Shown here: piece by piece, positions 5,836-5,836 of the stretch | How positions within the stretch are numbered: the stretch's first letter is position 1 | Layout: each line of letters opens with the position of its first letter | Assembly: GCA_025351525.1 (NCBI GenBank) | Contig: JANXVV010000086.1 | Coordinates: 1 to 5,836 of the forward strand | Length of the DNA: 5,836 bases | Source: Humisphaera sp. | GTDB taxonomy: Bacteria > Planctomycetota > Phycisphaerae > Tepidisphaerales > Tepidisphaeraceae | Direction: 5' to 3' | Notes under the pieces: model-generated | The model's input: only the letters and a program-made list of their open reading frames with translations | Told to the model about the DNA's origin: nothing | Databases searched by the model: none | Program-made: the position numbers and the translations under genes

Positions 5836-5836
5836 T

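Overview
The window is moderately GC-rich bacterial DNA, most likely from a planctomycete or a close PVC-superphylum relative (Verrucomicrobiota, Lentisphaerota). The strongest evidence is the large gene on the right. It combines a planctomycete-type cytochrome c domain (PSCyt1), DUF1549 (PSCyt2), DUF1553 (PSD1) and a LamG-like domain, an architecture largely confined to these phyla and often found in many paralogues per genome.

Layout, left to right: (1) bases 2-373 are the 3' part of a PlsC-type 1-acylglycerol-3-phosphate acyltransferase gene (+). (2) It overlaps by 4 bases (ATGA) a complete small MazG-like nucleotide pyrophosphohydrolase gene (370-717, +). (3) A short convergent gap (718-825) holds one good hairpin. 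(4) A secreted alpha/beta-hydrolase-fold protein is encoded on the minus strand (826-2292). It resembles the planctomycete PHB-depolymerase/esterase-like proteins but appears to have Asp where the nucleophilic Ser should be. (5) A narrow divergent spacer follows (2293-2356). (6) The cytochrome/DUF1549/DUF1553/LamG gene runs from about 2357 to 5809 (+). (7) The window ends in a perfect hairpin (5820-5835) that is either a terminator or a short dispersed repeat.

The most unusual structure is a 164-base compound palindrome (2382-2545), built from two nested inverted-repeat pairs of 19 and 23 bases. It looks like a REP/BIME- or MITE-type dispersed repeat. It lies at the extreme 5' end of the cytochrome gene. 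A start codon with a basic stretch lies just left of it and a signal-peptide hydrophobic core lies just right of it, in the same open frame, as if the repeat had landed inside the signal-peptide coding region. Its arms also carry one four-tract G-quadruplex motif on each strand.

The two right-hand genes are divergent and both appear to encode exported proteins. They could share control in the short spacer and act together outside the cytoplasm, perhaps on polymers or carbohydrates, but this is inference from family context. The left-hand pair are cytoplasmic or membrane housekeeping functions (phospholipid synthesis, nucleotide-pool sanitation). I saw no complete new defence or mobile system, CRISPR array, tRNA or rRNA.
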